A stretch of 64,000 bases of DNA from Brevibacillus migulae (GCF_004521915.1 NZ_SDKD01000001.1:248001-312000), one strand, 5' to 3'; numbered from the stretch's first letter, positions 52,317-60,350 are shown. Notes: a model not told the origin generated them from the letters alone. Program-made: numbers and translations.

Positions 52317-52550
52317 TTATGCAAAACGTGGATCGTCTGCTTGCATTTCCATGCTGCGGAACTTGATGATTTCAATCGCGAGCTGGTGAATCGCTTTTTG
52401 CGGGTCTGATATGTCAATGGCGATCTCCTTTTTACATTCGCATTTCAAGCTGTACAGAGTCGCATTGACAACCGTTTCATGTATGGTTAACCCTTTATAA
52501 AAGGGGTATTCGCATTGGAAAAACAGATCTTTCACTTCAGAAAGGGTCAT
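52317..52550 (-). CDS. Small protein of unknown function, C-x-C motif
   Basis: 77 residues. GGAGTGG precedes the ATG. It has an aromatic N-terminal region (FFQCEYPFYKG), a C-x-C pair (LKCECKKE) and an acidic end. First gene of the leftward operon ending in the truncated globin; the promoter carries a perfect TGTGA-N6-TCACA box. I do not recognise the family. Confidence 0.65.
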   Translation of the reverse strand: MTLSEVKDLFFQCEYPFYKGLTIHETVVNATLYSLKCECKKEIAIDISDPQKAIHQLAIEIIKFRSMEMQADDPRFA

Positions 52551-52582
52551 GTCAATTCCACTCCATCAGAAAGAATAATCAA

Positions 52583-52625
52583 ATGATATCAAGTTCGAAG
52601 AGGATTTTCTGTGATCAAAATCACA
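52583..52625 (-). promoter_or_regulatory. Fnr-type promoter of the globin operon
   Basis: TGTGATCAAAATCACA (52610-52625) is a perfect Fnr/Crp palindrome. On the minus strand a -10 element TATCAT occupies 52588-52583, giving a start near 52576 and placing the box centre at about -41.5. Confidence 0.75.
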
Positions 52626-52654
52626 CTTTTTATAGCCGCCAACTCAACCTGAAT

Positions 52655-52698
52655 AGTGACCAACCTCACAACGGCAGGGTAAGGTCATCAGATAGACT
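52655..52698 (+). promoter_or_regulatory. Fnr-type promoter of the first fnr gene
   Basis: AGTGACCAACCTCACA (52655-52670) matches TGTGA-N6-TCACA with one change. A -10 element TAGACT (52693-52698) puts the box centre near -42. Positive autoregulation is likely. Confidence 0.6.
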
Positions 52699-52738
52699 GG
52701 GTTTATCGCTTGAAAGCGCAGAAAAGAGGGGAGAAACA

Positions 52739-53464
52739 ATGGGCGCGATCAAACAGCAGAGCTATCAACCGCCGGGAAAACCGAACAGCGGAATCTTTAC
52801 TCCGGAGCAGCTGCACTTGTTGGAAAGCAAGATGACCTTCCGGAAAATGACGAAGGGTACTTTTCTGTTTCGCGAGGGGGATCGGGCAGATTATCTGTAC
52901 TTTATCGAGACAGGCAAGGTGAAAGTCATGAAGCCGATTGAAGACGGATGTCTGGTGGTCCTGCATTTGCTGGAAAGCGGAGATCTGTACGGCGAATTGA
53001 ATGAGTGGGGGAGAGTCAGTCACGGCTTTGCGGCAGAGGTCACGCATGACGGGATGGTGGGCATGATCCGGCAGAAGGATTTGTTTGCCTTGCTGCAGGA
53101 GCATCATGAACTGGCTGTTCGTTTTGTGAATTGGGCGGGACTCATCAACCGGATTACCCAATTCAAGCTGCGCGATCTGTTCCTTTATGGAAAGCTGGGG
53201 GCGCTGTGCTCCGTGTTAATCCGACTGTCACGGACGGTAGGCCAACCAGCTGGTGATGGCGTACGGATCGCCCGCAAATACACCAATACCGATCTCGCGC
53301 AGTTGATCGGTTCAACACGGGAAGGTGTCAATCGCATGCTGGGCAAGCTGAAACGGTCGAAAGTGGTCACGATCGAGCAAGGCTATATCACCATCCGGGA
53401 TATCGAATTTTTAAAGGAAATTTGCCAATGCCGGAATTGTCCCAATGAAGTGTGCCGCTTATAG
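52739..53464 (+). CDS. fnr: Crp/Fnr family regulator, Bacillus Fnr type (paralogue 1)
   Basis: 241 residues from the ATG at 52739 (AGGGGAG upstream). Cyclic-nucleotide-like sensor domain (FREGDRADYLYFIETGKVKVM), dimer helix, and winged helix (TNTDLAQLIGSTREGVNRMLGKLKRSK). The C-terminus carries Cys231, Cys234 and Cys239 (C-x2-C-x4-C, with an extra Cys229) and a conserved Asp146 in LRDLFLYGK; in Bacillus subtilis Fnr three such cysteines and an Asp bind the oxygen-sensing [4Fe-4S] cluster. It sits among several Fnr boxes. A second paralogue lies at 62504. Confidence 0.88.
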   Translation: MGAIKQQSYQPPGKPNSGIFTPEQLHLLESKMTFRKMTKGTFLFREGDRADYLYFIETGKVKVMKPIEDGCLVVLHLLESGDLYGELNEWGRVSHGFAAEVTHDGMVGMIRQKDLFALLQEHHELAVRFVNWAGLINRITQFKLRDLFLYGKLGALCSVLIRLSRTVGQPAGDGVRIARKYTNTDLAQLIGSTREGVNRMLGKLKRSKVVTIEQGYITIRDIEFLKEICQCRNCPNEVCRL

Positions 53465-53472
53465 CGTGCGGG

Positions 53473-53515
53473 TGTGATTTTCGTCACCTCGCAGCATCCC
53501 GCTCCGTCCCATAAT
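53473..53515 (+). promoter_or_regulatory. Fnr-type promoter of hpf
   Basis: TGTGATTTTCGTCACC (53473-53488) matches the Fnr palindrome with one change; -10 element CATAAT (53510-53515) puts the box centre at -41.5. Confidence 0.65.
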
Positions 53516-53564
53516 GAAGACAGGGAGCATGAGCGGCTCCCAGTAGAGGAAAGGGGTTTTTCGC

Positions 53565-54095
53565 ATGAGATGCAGCATTCATGGAGACCACATCACCATT
53601 ACGCCTGCGTTAAAAGAGTACGTTGAAAACAAGGTAGGGCGTCTTGAAAAATTTGATCTGCTGACAGATGCGGACGATTGTCGGGTGACGCTGCGTGTAA
53701 CGAAGAAAAAACATACGGTGGAAGTGACCATCCCGGCAGGAAACACCATGTTTCGGGCGGAGGAATCCTCGGAAGACATGTATGCTTCTGTAGATCTGGT
53801 CACCGATAAATTAAACCGCATGATTCGCAAATATAAAGATCGTATGGAAAGCCAGAATCGAAAAGCCGCGGCCCAGCCTCTGCCCACGGCTCCTGTGCAC
53901 GAAGAGGAGGATGCAGACCAACTCGTGCGGATCAAGAAGTTTGAGTATAAGCCCATGGACGTGGAAGAAGCGATCATGCAGATGGATTTGATCGGTCATA
54001 CCTTTTTCATCTTTACCAATGCCGAAAATGGCCAAGTAAACGTGGTATACAAGCGGAATGATGGGGGCTACGGACTGATTGAGCAAGGGGTTTGA
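53565..54095 (+). CDS. hpf: Ribosome hibernation promoting factor, long form
   Basis: 176 residues. N-terminal HPF/YfiA ribosome-binding domain (SIHGDHITITPALKEYVENKVGRLEKF, YASVDLVTDKLNRMIRKYKDRM), a Pro/Glu linker, and the C-terminal dimerisation domain (VRIKKFEYKPMDVEEAIMQMDLIGHTFFIFTNA). The long form joins two 70S ribosomes into an inactive 100S particle. The upstream Fnr-type box suggests this copy is made when oxygen falls. Long-form HPF is normally a single housekeeping gene near secA, so this may be a specialised second copy. Confidence 0.93.
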   Translation: MRCSIHGDHITITPALKEYVENKVGRLEKFDLLTDADDCRVTLRVTKKKHTVEVTIPAGNTMFRAEESSEDMYASVDLVTDKLNRMIRKYKDRMESQNRKAAAQPLPTAPVHEEEDADQLVRIKKFEYKPMDVEEAIMQMDLIGHTFFIFTNAENGQVNVVYKRNDGGYGLIEQGV

Positions 54096-54242
54096 TAAAG
54101 CTCGAACCGGCCCGGGAACGTTTGAGCTTCATCGTGACAAAAGCGGAGGAGGAGTCCTTCGCTTTTTCTATTGCGAAAAAACAAAGTGGATTGGATCCAG
54201 ATCAATCATTCCTTGAAAAAACGGACGAAAACGTGCTGGTCT

Positions 54243-54285
54243 TGTGAGAATAATCACAACCAGGGGCATTGCCGGCAGGTAAGAT
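54243..54285 (+). promoter_or_regulatory. Fnr-type promoter upstream of narK
   Basis: TGTGAGAATAATCACA (54243-54258), a perfect palindrome, with -10 element TAAGAT (54280-54285); the box centre is at -41.5 relative to a start near 54292. Confidence 0.7.
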
Positions 54286-54416
54286 AAAGTCATGAAACAC
54301 CACTTCAAAGCGAGAGCACGGACTTTATCACAATCATACAGGACGATAACGGGTCGGGTGGGGTTTCGCACAAGGGGAGCATACCCCGATAAGAGGTGCA
54401 CAAATAGTTTTAGTTA

Positions 54417-54432
54417 TGTGATTTTATTCACA
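54417..54432. promoter_or_regulatory. Second Fnr box upstream of narK
   Basis: TGTGATTTTATTCACA, a perfect palindrome 60 bases before narK. No convincing -10 lies at the class II distance, so it may modulate the upstream promoter or act with another start site. Confidence 0.6.
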
Positions 54433-54492
54433 AAATGAGCGGTTCAAGAAACGCTCGATGGCGTACAAAAGCACGTAGAAAGGTTGGGGAAC

Positions 54493-55809
54493 ATGATGGC
54501 AAGAATTACGAAATGGGAACCGGAAAATGAACAGTTCTGGAAGAAAGAAGGCAAACGCCACGCTACGCGAAACTTATGGATTTCTGTCCCATCGCTCATG
54601 CTGGCGTTTATCGTCTGGCAGATCTGGTCGGTTGTAGCGGTAAGATTGAATGATATCGGATTTTCGTTTACAGAGGAGCAGTTGTTCACCTTGGCAGCGG
54701 TTCCGGGGTTGGTAGGGGCTACACTTCGTTTCATTTACACTTTCGCCGTAGGCAAGTTCGGAGGGAGAAACTGGACCGTGATCTCGACGGCGGTACTGGC
54801 GGTTCCTGCGCTCGGGATCGGGTTTGCCGTGCAGGATCCAACCACCCCGTATTCCGTGATGTTGCTTCTGGCAGCGCTCTGCGGTCTCGGCGGAGGGAAC
54901 TTCTCCTCGTCTCTGGCGAACATCAGCTTCTTTTATCCGAAAAAGGAAAAAGGAACGGCGCTCGGCATTAACGGCGGTCTCGGAAACATGGGTGTGTCGG
55001 TGGTCCAATTCGTCACTCCGCTGATTATTACCACAGGTACCTTTGCCTTCATCGGCGGCGACGGGCTGATGCTGAAAAACGGTCAGGAGCTTTGGCTGCA
55101 AAACGCCGCTTTCATCTGGGTCATTCCCGTACTGGTCATGACGGTCATCGCCTACTTCGGCATGGATAATCTGCCTGGCACCAAGCAATCGGTCGCAGAG
55201 CAATTTGTGATTGTGAAACGGAAGCACACCTGGATTATGACTTGGCTGTATGTCGCCACTTTCGGTTCTTTCATCGGGTACTCGGCAGCATTCCCGCTGT
55301 TGCTCAAGTCGCAATTCCCTGAATATGTATCGTTGGCCTTCCTCGGTGCTTTTGTGGCAGCGGCAGCCCGTCCGGCAGGCGGGTGGATCTCCGATAAATT
55401 CGGCGGGGCCCGTGTAACAAGCGTTGTACTATTCATCATGGGGCTGGGCGCTTTCTCCGTCATCTATTTCATCAATCAGCATGATTTTGCCGGATTCCTG
55501 ACCGCTTTCCTGGTACTGTTTTTGGCAGCAGGGATAGGCTCAGGCTCGACCTTCCAGATGATCCCTTACATTTTCCCGCCAAAAGAAGCGGCGCCAGTAC
55601 TCGGCTTCACAGCTGCCTTCGCAGCATATGGCTCCTTCTTCATCCCGAAACTGTTTGGCTGGTCGGTGAAAGCGACAGGAACTCCTGTCACAGCGCTTTA
55701 CTTCTTTATCGCCTTCTACTTCGTTTCGATCCTGCTGAACTGGTACTACTACCAAAGCAGAAAAGCGGAGCATACAAGCTTTGTCATGGCAAAGGAAACC
55801 AATGCCTAA
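54493..55809 (+). CDS. narK: Nitrate/nitrite transporter, NarK type
   Basis: 438 residues, about 12 membrane segments. The ATG at 54493 (or the adjacent one at 54496) follows AAAGG at 9 bases. Nitrate signatures GGGNFSSSLANISFFYPKKEKGTALGINGG and GSGSTFQMIPYIFPPKEAAP are present. It is a paralogue of nasA at 10557, but its promoter region carries two perfect Fnr boxes, so it probably feeds nitrate respiration or exports nitrite under low oxygen. Confidence 0.92.
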   Translation: MMARITKWEPENEQFWKKEGKRHATRNLWISVPSLMLAFIVWQIWSVVAVRLNDIGFSFTEEQLFTLAAVPGLVGATLRFIYTFAVGKFGGRNWTVISTAVLAVPALGIGFAVQDPTTPYSVMLLLAALCGLGGGNFSSSLANISFFYPKKEKGTALGINGGLGNMGVSVVQFVTPLIITTGTFAFIGGDGLMLKNGQELWLQNAAFIWVIPVLVMTVIAYFGMDNLPGTKQSVAEQFVIVKRKHTWIMTWLYVATFGSFIGYSAAFPLLLKSQFPEYVSLAFLGAFVAAAARPAGGWISDKFGGARVTSVVLFIMGLGAFSVIYFINQHDFAGFLTAFLVLFLAAGIGSGSTFQMIPYIFPPKEAAPVLGFTAAFAAYGSFFIPKLFGWSVKATGTPVTALYFFIAFYFVSILLNWYYYQSRKAEHTSFVMAKETNA

Positions 55810-55819
55810 TCACAACGGG

Positions 55820-55853
55820 AAGCGGAATGGGACCTCAGTCCATTCCGCTTTTT
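55820..55853 (+). terminator. narK terminator
   Basis: AAGCGGAATGG (55820-55830) pairs perfectly with CCATTCCGCTT (55840-55850), then a T-run. Confidence 0.9.
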
Positions 55854-56000
55854 CTCATTCTTTGTACACGGAAGCTTCATGCTATCCCCCTTCTTATAAT
55901 CTTGGAGCGTTTGGTCTTCAAAAAAATGGAAAGCCATGTATAATGGACGATATACCTTTTTCAAGCAGAACCAAAGGGGTTTTAGAGGGGAAAGATAGGC

Positions 56001-56978
56001 ATGTCCAAAGCCGACAATATGCTGTCGATTTTATGGCTGTTAAAAACGAAGAAAAAGATAACCGCCAAGCAGCTGGCGGAAACTTTAGAGATCAACATTC
56101 GCACGGTCTATCGATACATCGACGCACTCTGCGCCAGCGGGGTTCCGATCATCTCGGATGCTGGACACAATGGCGGCTACAGCCTGCTTCATGAATTTAC
56201 AGAAGCGCCGTTATTTTTTGACATGGAGGAGCAAAAGGCTCTTACCCATGCCGCGAAGTTTGCCAAAGAGGCGGGATATCCGCACGGGGAGGCATTGGAT
56301 CGGGCTATAGCCAAACTCCGCAAGTATACCAGCCAAGAGCAGCAAAACATGATAAACCGCCATATCGTAGGCTTTGATGTCATTCATCCGCCAACCGACA
56401 CCGCCTTGGAACAGAAGCTGCAAGAGCTGGAAATGGCGGTAGGGAACGAACGGACGCTCACGATGGCGTACCACAAAGGAATGGCTACCGCTCCACAGAC
56501 CCGACAGATCGATCCATATGGGCTGGTCTACTGGAAAAACAATTGGTATCTCGTCGCTTACTGCCATCTACGCGGGGAGATTCGCAGCTTTCGGGCGGAT
56601 CGAATTCGCACGTTATCCGCGACAGACGGAACGTTCACAAGGCCTGAAGGATTTTCGGCCCGACACTTTTTTCTGAGCAGATTGCTGCCCGATCTGGACA
56701 ACAGGGAGCAGCTGATTCCGGTTACGATTCATGCGAAGGAAGCAGCGCTGAATGATCTATGTGACCATTGGCTATTTGGTCACGGATTGATAGAGCGCAG
56801 CGAACAGCGGGCGCAATTTTTACTGCAAAAAGAATCCGTCCTTTACTACGTGCCATACATTCTCGTTGGTTATGGAAAATCCATTAAAAAAGTAGAACCG
56901 CAAATGCTGAAGGAAAAAATGGTCGAGCTTACCGCTGAGCTGTACGCCTATTATTCTGCTGAAACCGAACTTCACTGA
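56001..56978 (+). CDS. WYL-domain transcriptional regulator (YafY type), second copy
   Basis: 325 residues. HTH_11 domain (KADNMLSILWLLKTKKKITAKQLAETLEINIRTVYRYIDALCASGVPI) and WYL domain (TRQIDPYGLVYWKNNWYLVAYCHLRGEIRSFRADRI). It is a distant paralogue of the protein at 31015. It is followed on the same strand by VOC, DJ-1 and DinB genes and probably controls them; a 12-bp palindrome lies at its stop codon. Confidence 0.9.
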   Translation: MSKADNMLSILWLLKTKKKITAKQLAETLEINIRTVYRYIDALCASGVPIISDAGHNGGYSLLHEFTEAPLFFDMEEQKALTHAAKFAKEAGYPHGEALDRAIAKLRKYTSQEQQNMINRHIVGFDVIHPPTDTALEQKLQELEMAVGNERTLTMAYHKGMATAPQTRQIDPYGLVYWKNNWYLVAYCHLRGEIRSFRADRIRTLSATDGTFTRPEGFSARHFFLSRLLPDLDNREQLIPVTIHAKEAALNDLCDHWLFGHGLIERSEQRAQFLLQKESVLYYVPYILVGYGKSIKKVEPQMLKEKMVELTAELYAYYSAETELH

Positions 56979-56998
56979 CCGTAGTTGTCAGTGAAGTT
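56968..56998. repeat. 12-bp inverted repeat at the end of the WYL gene
   Basis: AACTTCACTGAC (56968-56979) pairs perfectly with GTCAGTGAAGTT (56987-56998), loop of 7. It includes the stop codon and lacks a T-run, so an operator or RNA hairpin is more likely than a terminator. Confidence 0.55.
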
Positions 56999-57037
56999 CA
57001 TCTATGATCAAGATAAATCATTCGAGGAGGGATGTTC

Positions 57038-57424
57038 TTGAAGCTGTATGGCATCCGCTTGCTGGTCTCGGATTTTAAGCAAAGTGTCGCGTTTTATCGG
57101 GATATCCTCGAAATTCCACTAGAATGGTATGTGGAGGAGGCAGAGTATGCCAATTTCAATACGGGGGAGGCAAAAATCGAGATCATGACACGAAAAACGA
57201 TGGCGGATGCGCTTGGCGAAGCCTATGAGCGAGCCACAGCGAAAATCCCGACAAGCGTCGTGCTCGATTTTGGCGCGGAGGACATCGATGCGAGATACGA
57301 ATATTTGCGGCAAAAAGGGGTCTCATTCCTGAAGGAGCCGCATAATCGCGAGGATTGGGGCGCACGCGTCGCCCACCTGCGCGATCCCGATGGCAACACC
57401 ATCGAGCTTTATCAATTGCTTTGA
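57038..57424 (+). CDS. VOC/glyoxalase superfamily protein
   Basis: 128 residues from the TTG at 57038 (GAGGAGG 7 bases upstream; the ATG at 57032 is too close to that site). The paired beta-alpha-beta-beta-beta motif is clear (YGIRLLVSDFKQSVAFYRDILEIPL, and HLRDPDGNTIELYQL at the end, with the metal-ligand Glu). Members include glyoxalases, dioxygenases and antibiotic-modifying enzymes; the substrate is unknown. Confidence 0.85.
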   Translation: MKLYGIRLLVSDFKQSVAFYRDILEIPLEWYVEEAEYANFNTGEAKIEIMTRKTMADALGEAYERATAKIPTSVVLDFGAEDIDARYEYLRQKGVSFLKEPHNREDWGARVAHLRDPDGNTIELYQLL

Positions 57425-57443
57425 CATGAGGGAGGAAATAAGA

Positions 57444-58025
57444 ATGAAGGAAGTATTGATCTTTGTAACGGATGGATTTGCCGATTGGGAAGCCAGCTAT
57501 GTGAGCGCAGAGCTGAACAAGCCAGAGAGCGGTTATCAGGTGAAGACGATTGCGATTGATGCTGGGCCCAAGAAATCGATGGGTGGCTTGACCGTATTGC
57601 CCGATTATGTGCTCGAGGGGTATGCGGTCCATGACCAGCTTGCCATGCTGATCCTCCCGGGTGGAACGGGATGGGGGGAAGAAAAAAATCAGCAGGCCAA
57701 AAAGTTGGTTGCGCAATGTGTGGCTCACAGCGTGCCGGTGGCAGCGATTTGCGATGCGACCACGTTTTTGGGGAGACATGGGTTTCTCGATGATCAGCCT
57801 CATACCGGAAACTCGTTGCCGTATTTGCAAGCAAATGCCCCCGAATATCAGGGACAATCCCATTATATCGAGGCGCAATCGGTATCGGAGGGCAATCTGA
57901 TCACCGCGAATGGAAGCGCGGCGGTCGAGTTTGGCAAACAGATCCTCGAGCGATTGCAGGTGCTGAAACAAGATGAGCTGGAACAATGGTTTGCCATTTT
58001 CAAGCATGGGTACGTCCAGGCTTGA
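57444..58025 (+). CDS. DJ-1/PfpI family protein
   Basis: 193 residues from the ATG at 57444 (GGGAGGAAATAAG upstream). The class I glutamine-amidotransferase-like fold has nucleophile Cys103 (AAICDATTFLG) and the partner Glu16 (GFADWEASY), the DJ-1 arrangement. Such proteins protect from oxidative or carbonyl stress or act as small-molecule hydrolases. Second structural gene of the WYL-controlled set. Confidence 0.88.
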   Translation: MKEVLIFVTDGFADWEASYVSAELNKPESGYQVKTIAIDAGPKKSMGGLTVLPDYVLEGYAVHDQLAMLILPGGTGWGEEKNQQAKKLVAQCVAHSVPVAAICDATTFLGRHGFLDDQPHTGNSLPYLQANAPEYQGQSHYIEAQSVSEGNLITANGSAAVEFGKQILERLQVLKQDELEQWFAIFKHGYVQA

Positions 58026-58050
58026 ACCGATAAAGGGGGAATCGACTGTC

Positions 58051-58557
58051 ATGCACAAAGCGATCAAGCTTTATGATTTTCACACATGGGCCAATCAGAA
58101 ATTCTTTCAACACTTGAAGGAGCTGCCTGAATCAGTCATCCACGGAGAGGTAAAAAGCGTGTTTTCCTCGCTGCATGAAGGATTGGTCCACATTCTCATG
58201 ATCGATCAGGTATGGTTGTACGCCATACAAGGCAAAAGCTTTGAAGAGATTCGTACGGCATCCGGCCAGCTGGCGGGTGAAGCAAAAGGAAAAGGGCTGG
58301 ATGAATTGGAACGGCTCTATCATTCGGTGAAAGAGAAGTACCTAGCCTATTTCGATCAGCAAGCCGATCTGGATGCGCATACTTCAGTGAGCCACCCGGT
58401 TTATGGAACTCTGCAGGCAAGCTACGCGGATCTTATCCAGCATGTCGTCAATCATGGTACATACCATCGCGGCAATCTGACTGCGATGCTGCGGCAAATG
58501 GGACATACAGGCGTCCCCACCGATTATATCTTCTACCTGTATGAGTCCAGCAGGTAA
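58051..58557 (+). CDS. DinB family metalloenzyme
   Basis: 168 residues from the ATG at 58051 (AAAGGGGGA upstream). The four-helix DinB fold is indicated by YDFHTWANQKFFQHLKEL, the His in EGLVHILMIDQVWLY, and the metal pair in HVVNHGTYHRGNL (His-x3-His). Relatives are thiol transferases for bacillithiol or mycothiol; that would match a detoxification role for this operon, but it is inference. Confidence 0.88.
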   Translation: MHKAIKLYDFHTWANQKFFQHLKELPESVIHGEVKSVFSSLHEGLVHILMIDQVWLYAIQGKSFEEIRTASGQLAGEAKGKGLDELERLYHSVKEKYLAYFDQQADLDAHTSVSHPVYGTLQASYADLIQHVVNHGTYHRGNLTAMLRQMGHTGVPTDYIFYLYESSR

Positions 58558-58568
58558 GGAAATTCCGA

Positions 58569-58598
58569 AACGCTTATCGTTGGAGATAGGCGTTTTTT
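58569..58598 (+). terminator. Terminator of the DinB gene
   Basis: AACGCTTATC (58569-58578) pairs with GATAGGCGTT (58585-58594) with one G-T wobble, then a T-run. Confidence 0.85.
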
Positions 58599-58613
58599 CT
58601 TTCGACAAGGTTA

Positions 58614-58644
58614 TTGACTTTGAGTGCACTCGAAATCGTATACT
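58614..58644 (+). promoter_or_regulatory. MerR-type promoter with 19-bp spacer
   Basis: TTGACT (58614-58619), 19-base spacer, TATACT (58639-58644). The palindrome GAGTGCACTC (58622-58631) sits inside the spacer. Over-long spacers with an internal palindrome are the hallmark of MerR-activated promoters. Confidence 0.8.
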
Positions 58645-58669
58645 TTCCACATCGAGGAGGTGGAAGCTG

Positions 58670-59071
58670 ATGGAAAATGCATTAACCATCCAACAGGTAG
58701 CGGAGCGCACCGGATTGACTGTCCATACGCTGCGCTACTACGAACGGGTTGGACTGATGGATCATGTAGCCAGAGCGTCCAATGGACACCGGCGTTACAC
58801 GGAAAATGATCTGGATTGGATCAGTTTTCTCCAGTGCTTGCGGGCAACCAATATGCCGATCGCGGAGATGAAGCAATTCTTCAATTTGGCGCAATTGGGA
58901 AAAACCAATTACACAGAACGGAGGCAGCTGCTCGAGCTTCATGCAAAACGAATGCGTGATCAGTTGGAGCAAATCCAGAAGACGATGGCGTATCTCGACA
59001 AGAAAGTGGCTTACTACCGGAAAAAGGAAAGTGAGCTGCTGCAGCAAACCGGAGAACTTCGTACGCAATAG
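58670..59071 (+). CDS. MerR family regulator
   Basis: 133 residues from the ATG at 58670 (GAGGAGG upstream). N-terminal HTH (LTIQQVAERTGLTVHTLRYYERVGLM) with the characteristic RYYE, wing RRYTENDLDWISFL, and a long coiled-coil dimerisation helix (LLELHAKRMRDQLEQIQKTMAYLDKKVAYYRKK). There is no metal-binding Cys pair, so it resembles the AdhR/YraB type that responds to aldehydes. The aldo/keto reductase gene follows 19 bases later under the same promoter. Confidence 0.9.
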   Translation: MENALTIQQVAERTGLTVHTLRYYERVGLMDHVARASNGHRRYTENDLDWISFLQCLRATNMPIAEMKQFFNLAQLGKTNYTERRQLLELHAKRMRDQLEQIQKTMAYLDKKVAYYRKKESELLQQTGELRTQ

Positions 59072-59090
59072 AAAAGGGAGGGAACGGGTG

Positions 59091-60053
59091 ATGAAATCGG
59101 TGAATTTGGGCAATTCCGGGATGGAAGTAAGTGCCATGAGTCTGGGATGCATGTATTTCGGAACCAAATTGAACGAGGGCGATTCCTTTGCGCTGTTAGA
59201 TCACTATTACGAAGCCGGGGGACGCTTTTTGGATACGGCAAACAATTATGCGATTTGGGCGGAAGGAGGCCGGGGAGGCGAAAGCGAAGCCGCTGTCGGA
59301 CAATGGCTGAAGGAGCGGGGGAATCGACATGAAATGGTGATCGCCACCAAGGTGGGAGCGATGCCGACGATTCCGGGAACTGGCCTCGAGCACGTGGAAG
59401 GCCTGTCTGCCAAAGCGATTGAAAAGGCGGTCGATGAAAGCCTGATACGTTTGGGTACCGACTATATCGATCTGTATTATGCGCATATTGATGACCGACA
59501 GACACGGCTGGAAGAGACACTGGAAGCATTTGATCGTCTGGTCCGAGCGGGCAAGGTCAGACAGATCGGGTGCAGCAACATGATGACGTGGCGGATCGAG
59601 CAAGCGAAACATATCAGCCACTCCAATGGCTGGGCAGCGTATTGCTGCGTGCAGCAGCGCTACTCGTACCTGCGTCCGAAGGCAGGAGCTGATTTCGGTT
59701 TGCAGGTAGTGGCGGGCCAGGAATTGTTGGATTATTGCAAAACAAATGAGGATATGACACTAGTCGCGTACTCACCGCTTTTGCATGGGGCGTACACAGA
59801 CAATCTCGCAAAATATCCGGTGAAATATGTGACGCTGGACAATGATGCGCGTTATGCGACTTTGGAAAAAGTGGCGCAGGAAAAAGGCGCAACCAAAAAT
59901 CAAGTCGTACTGGCATGGATGCTGCAGAGCACTCCCCGTGTCATTCCGGTCATCGGAGTAAGTACGCTGGAGCAGCTGCAAGAGAATTTGGGAGCTTTCC
60001 ATGTGGAGCTGAGTGCAGCAGAAATGAAAGAATTAAATGAAGCGATGGCATGA
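59091..60053 (+). CDS. Aldo/keto reductase
   Basis: 320 residues from the ATG at 59091 (GGGAGG upstream). TIM-barrel AKR with the tetrad Asp (GRFLDTANNY), Tyr in the same block, Lys (MVIATKVG) and His (DLYYAHIDD), and the NADPH-contact end GVSTLEQLQENLGA. It reduces aldehydes or ketones with NADPH. Co-transcribed with the MerR regulator, so induction by toxic carbonyls is likely. Confidence 0.9.
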   Translation: MKSVNLGNSGMEVSAMSLGCMYFGTKLNEGDSFALLDHYYEAGGRFLDTANNYAIWAEGGRGGESEAAVGQWLKERGNRHEMVIATKVGAMPTIPGTGLEHVEGLSAKAIEKAVDESLIRLGTDYIDLYYAHIDDRQTRLEETLEAFDRLVRAGKVRQIGCSNMMTWRIEQAKHISHSNGWAAYCCVQQRYSYLRPKAGADFGLQVVAGQELLDYCKTNEDMTLVAYSPLLHGAYTDNLAKYPVKYVTLDNDARYATLEKVAQEKGATKNQVVLAWMLQSTPRVIPVIGVSTLEQLQENLGAFHVELSAAEMKELNEAMA

Positions 60054-60078
60054 TGTTGATGCTGTTTCACGTTCAGAG

Positions 60079-60107
60079 AGCACCCTAGAGCAAGGGTGCT
60101 TTATTCT
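60079..60107 (+). terminator. Terminator of the merR-AKR operon
   Basis: AGCACCCT (60079-60086) pairs with AGGGTGCT (60093-60100) and is followed by a T-rich tail. Confidence 0.75.
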
Positions 60108-60129
60108 GTTTGAATTTACGCAACAGCCA

Positions 60130-60350
60130 CGTGAGGAAGGGAAGAGAGGGACGGGCGGAGTTTTTGCCACGCCTACCAAGGTGGAGCTTCCAAAAACGGT
60201 ACACGCTTGTCGCGCAACCTCGCCAGTTGAATACGCTTCTTTGAAACTTTTGCGCGACGTACCGTTTTTGGAAGCGGAACCGGACAGTCATCCTCCCTCG
60301 CAGGTGTGGCAAGTACGGAGCCACGCCCTCTCTTCCCTTCCCCCACCACT
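60130..60350. repeat. Large imperfect palindromic element
   Basis: About 220 bases fold back on themselves. Outer arms: AAGGGAAGAGAGGG on the left is matched by CCCTCTCTTCCCTT on the right. Middle arms: CTTCCAAAAACGGTAC (60187-60202) and GTACCGTTTTTGGAAG (60259-60274), perfect. Inner arms: GTCGCGCAA (60209-60217) and TTGCGCGAC (60250-60258), perfect. It lacks an ORF and lies in the gap before the small coiled-coil ORF. Its right half recurs at 33012-33107. It could be a MITE-like element or a structured RNA. Confidence 0.75.

Larger units (their letters stand above)
54096..54492. other. Regulatory intergenic region upstream of narK
   Basis: About 400 bases with two Fnr boxes (54243 and 54417) and no supported ORF. 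The sequence between the boxes has no recognised RNA structure. Confidence 0.55.

Noticed and set aside
54292..54438. 48-codon ORF starting at the predicted narK distal transcription start (possible leaderless gene)
   Set aside because: Codon content is poor, there is no ribosome site, and the frame runs through the second Fnr box; probably chance.
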